A stretch of DNA of 5,419 bases from contig PMST01000671.1 in assembly GCA_003168295.1 (NCBI GenBank), forward strand, positions 2,423 to 7,841, in the 5' to 3' direction. A program made the position numbers and the translations under genes. Shown here piece after piece: positions 5,209 through 5,419 of the stretch. How positions within the stretch are numbered: position 1 is the first letter of the stretch; every line of letters starts with the position of its first letter. The notes under the pieces are model-generated. The model worked only from the letters and a program-made list of their open reading frames with translations. It did no database searches and was not told the DNA's origin. The DNA is from Actinomycetota bacterium (GTDB taxonomy: Bacteria > Actinomycetota > Actinomycetes > Streptosporangiales > Streptosporangiaceae).

Positions 5209-5281
5209 CAGAGCCCGGTTGGACGGCCGACCCGAGCGACACGGCCCGAAACACCCGCTGCTTGTTGCAGAAAAAATAGTG

Positions 5282-5294
5282 CTGCAAATTGCAG
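5282..5294. promoter_or_regulatory. Operator-like palindrome CTGCAAATTGCAG
   Basis: This is a perfect dyad of 6-bp arms around a central A. It shares the GCAA/TTGC half-sites of the TetR-exporter intergenic region, but with one central base instead of two. Another TTGCAG lies at 5265-5270, beside an A6 run. The regulator is unknown. Confidence 0.4.
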
Positions 5295-5302
5295 TGAGAG
5301 AC

Positions 5303-5320
5303 ATCGGTCAGCTGACGGAT
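5303..5320. promoter_or_regulatory. Operator-like palindrome ATCGGTCAGCTGACGGAT
   Basis: GTCAGCTGAC (5307-5316) is a perfect 10-bp palindrome. It extends to 18 bp with one non-pairing position on each side. It lies 23-24 bp from the centre of the preceding palindrome and just before a possible gene start at 5338. Confidence 0.4.
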
Positions 5321-5337
5321 CTTTGAACCAGGGCCGC

Positions 5338-5419
5338 ATGCTCGCCGCCTGGCGCCGCCTGGCGCCCCCTGGCGCCGGCCGCCCGTCGCCGACCTGGAAG
5401 GGCCCGTCGCCGACCAGGC
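5338..5419 (+). CDS. Possible start of a gene running off the right edge
   Basis: From the ATG at 5338 the frame stays open for 27 codons to the edge and reads MLAAWRRLAPPGAGRPSP and onward, a basic, Pro-rich start. AGGG (5330-5333) lies 4 nt before the ATG. Third positions are almost all G or C, but in DNA this GC-rich every frame tends to stay open, and the repeats here argue partly against coding. Two palindromes just upstream would suit a regulated promoter. Neither product nor reality can be settled from this piece. Confidence 0.2.
   Translation, partial: MLAAWRRLAPPGAGRPSPTWKGPSPTR
5341..5380 (+). repeat. Imperfect tandem 10-bp repeat (GGCGCCGCCT-like), four units
   Basis: Four consecutive decamers are CTCGCCGCCT, GGCGCCGCCT, GGCGCCCCCT and GGCGCCGGCC. 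The period is not a multiple of three. This probably arose by slippage in GC-rich DNA. Confidence 0.55.
5381..5415 (+). repeat. 14-bp direct repeat, period 21
   Basis: GCCCGTCGCCGACC occurs at 5381-5394 and again at 5402-5415. The 21-bp period is a multiple of three, as expected if it lies in coding sequence, but it runs into the window edge so its extent is unknown. Confidence 0.55.

Larger units (their letters stand above)
5012..5337. other. Gene-free, repeat-rich region upstream of the binding-protein gene
   Basis: No frame here looks like a real protein. The stretch holds the 5' leader and presumably the promoter of the minus-strand binding-protein gene, an array of five heptamers, a 17-bp-period tandem repeat, an A6 run (5271-5276) and two palindromes. 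I could not identify a convincing -35/-10 pair on either strand. A single one-mismatch DnaA-like nonamer, TGGTCCACA (5033-5041), is also present and may be chance. Confidence 0.5.

Noticed and set aside
5338..5419. CRISPR or VNTR array at the right edge
   Set aside because: The repeats are short (10 and 14 bp), GC-rich and adjacent without unique spacers of regular length, so slippage is the simpler reading.

Overview
The window is high-GC DNA. The coding parts favour G or C at third codon positions, and the proteins (DHA2-type MFS exporter, TetR regulator, Nudix_N-type hydrolase, small lipoprotein, NMT1/THI5-like binding protein) are of a kind common in Actinomycetota. I would call it a soil-type actinobacterium; the sequence does not fix the genus. 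It reads as ordinary chromosomal accessory DNA with one unusual non-coding stretch.

Layout: (1) 1-528 (+) is the 3' part of a Nudix hydrolase gene whose start lies to the left of the window. (2) 592-1170 (-) is a TetR-family repressor, convergent with the Nudix gene and divergent from the next gene. (3) 1171-1266 is a compact divergent control region. It holds two copies of GCAA-N2-TTGC, 18 bp apart, lying over the exporter's -35 and spacer. (4) 1267-2832 (+) is a 14-TM DHA2 drug/metabolite exporter. (5) 2979-3395 (+) is a small secreted, probably lipidated, protein with a carboxypeptidase-regulatory-like beta fold. (6) 3396-3955 has no convincing gene. It contains a low-GC island (about 40-43% GC at 3421-3540 by my count), five DnaA-box-like nonamers in one orientation (3521-3604), a run of small hairpins and a perfect 16-bp terminator-like stem (3821-3859). 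(7) 3956-5011 (-) is an orphan ABC-type solute-binding protein. (8) 5012-5419 has no established gene but is rich in repeats: five TTGCGGG-like heptamers about 12 bp apart, a 17-bp-period tandem repeat, two operator-like palindromes and short GC-rich repeats at the right edge.

How the parts work together: the TetR and MFS genes form a classic self-contained efflux module, in which the repressor would bind the shared intergenic region and release it when it senses a substrate of the pump. The Nudix, lipoprotein and binding-protein genes have no visible functional link to that module. The binding protein has no permease or ATPase gene inside the window, so its transporter partners are either to the right (beyond 5419) or elsewhere.

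The strongest candidate for something unexpected is the low-GC, DnaA-box-rich stretch at 3400-3620. It resembles a DnaA-binding or origin-like locus but is not next to dnaA or dnaN in this window.
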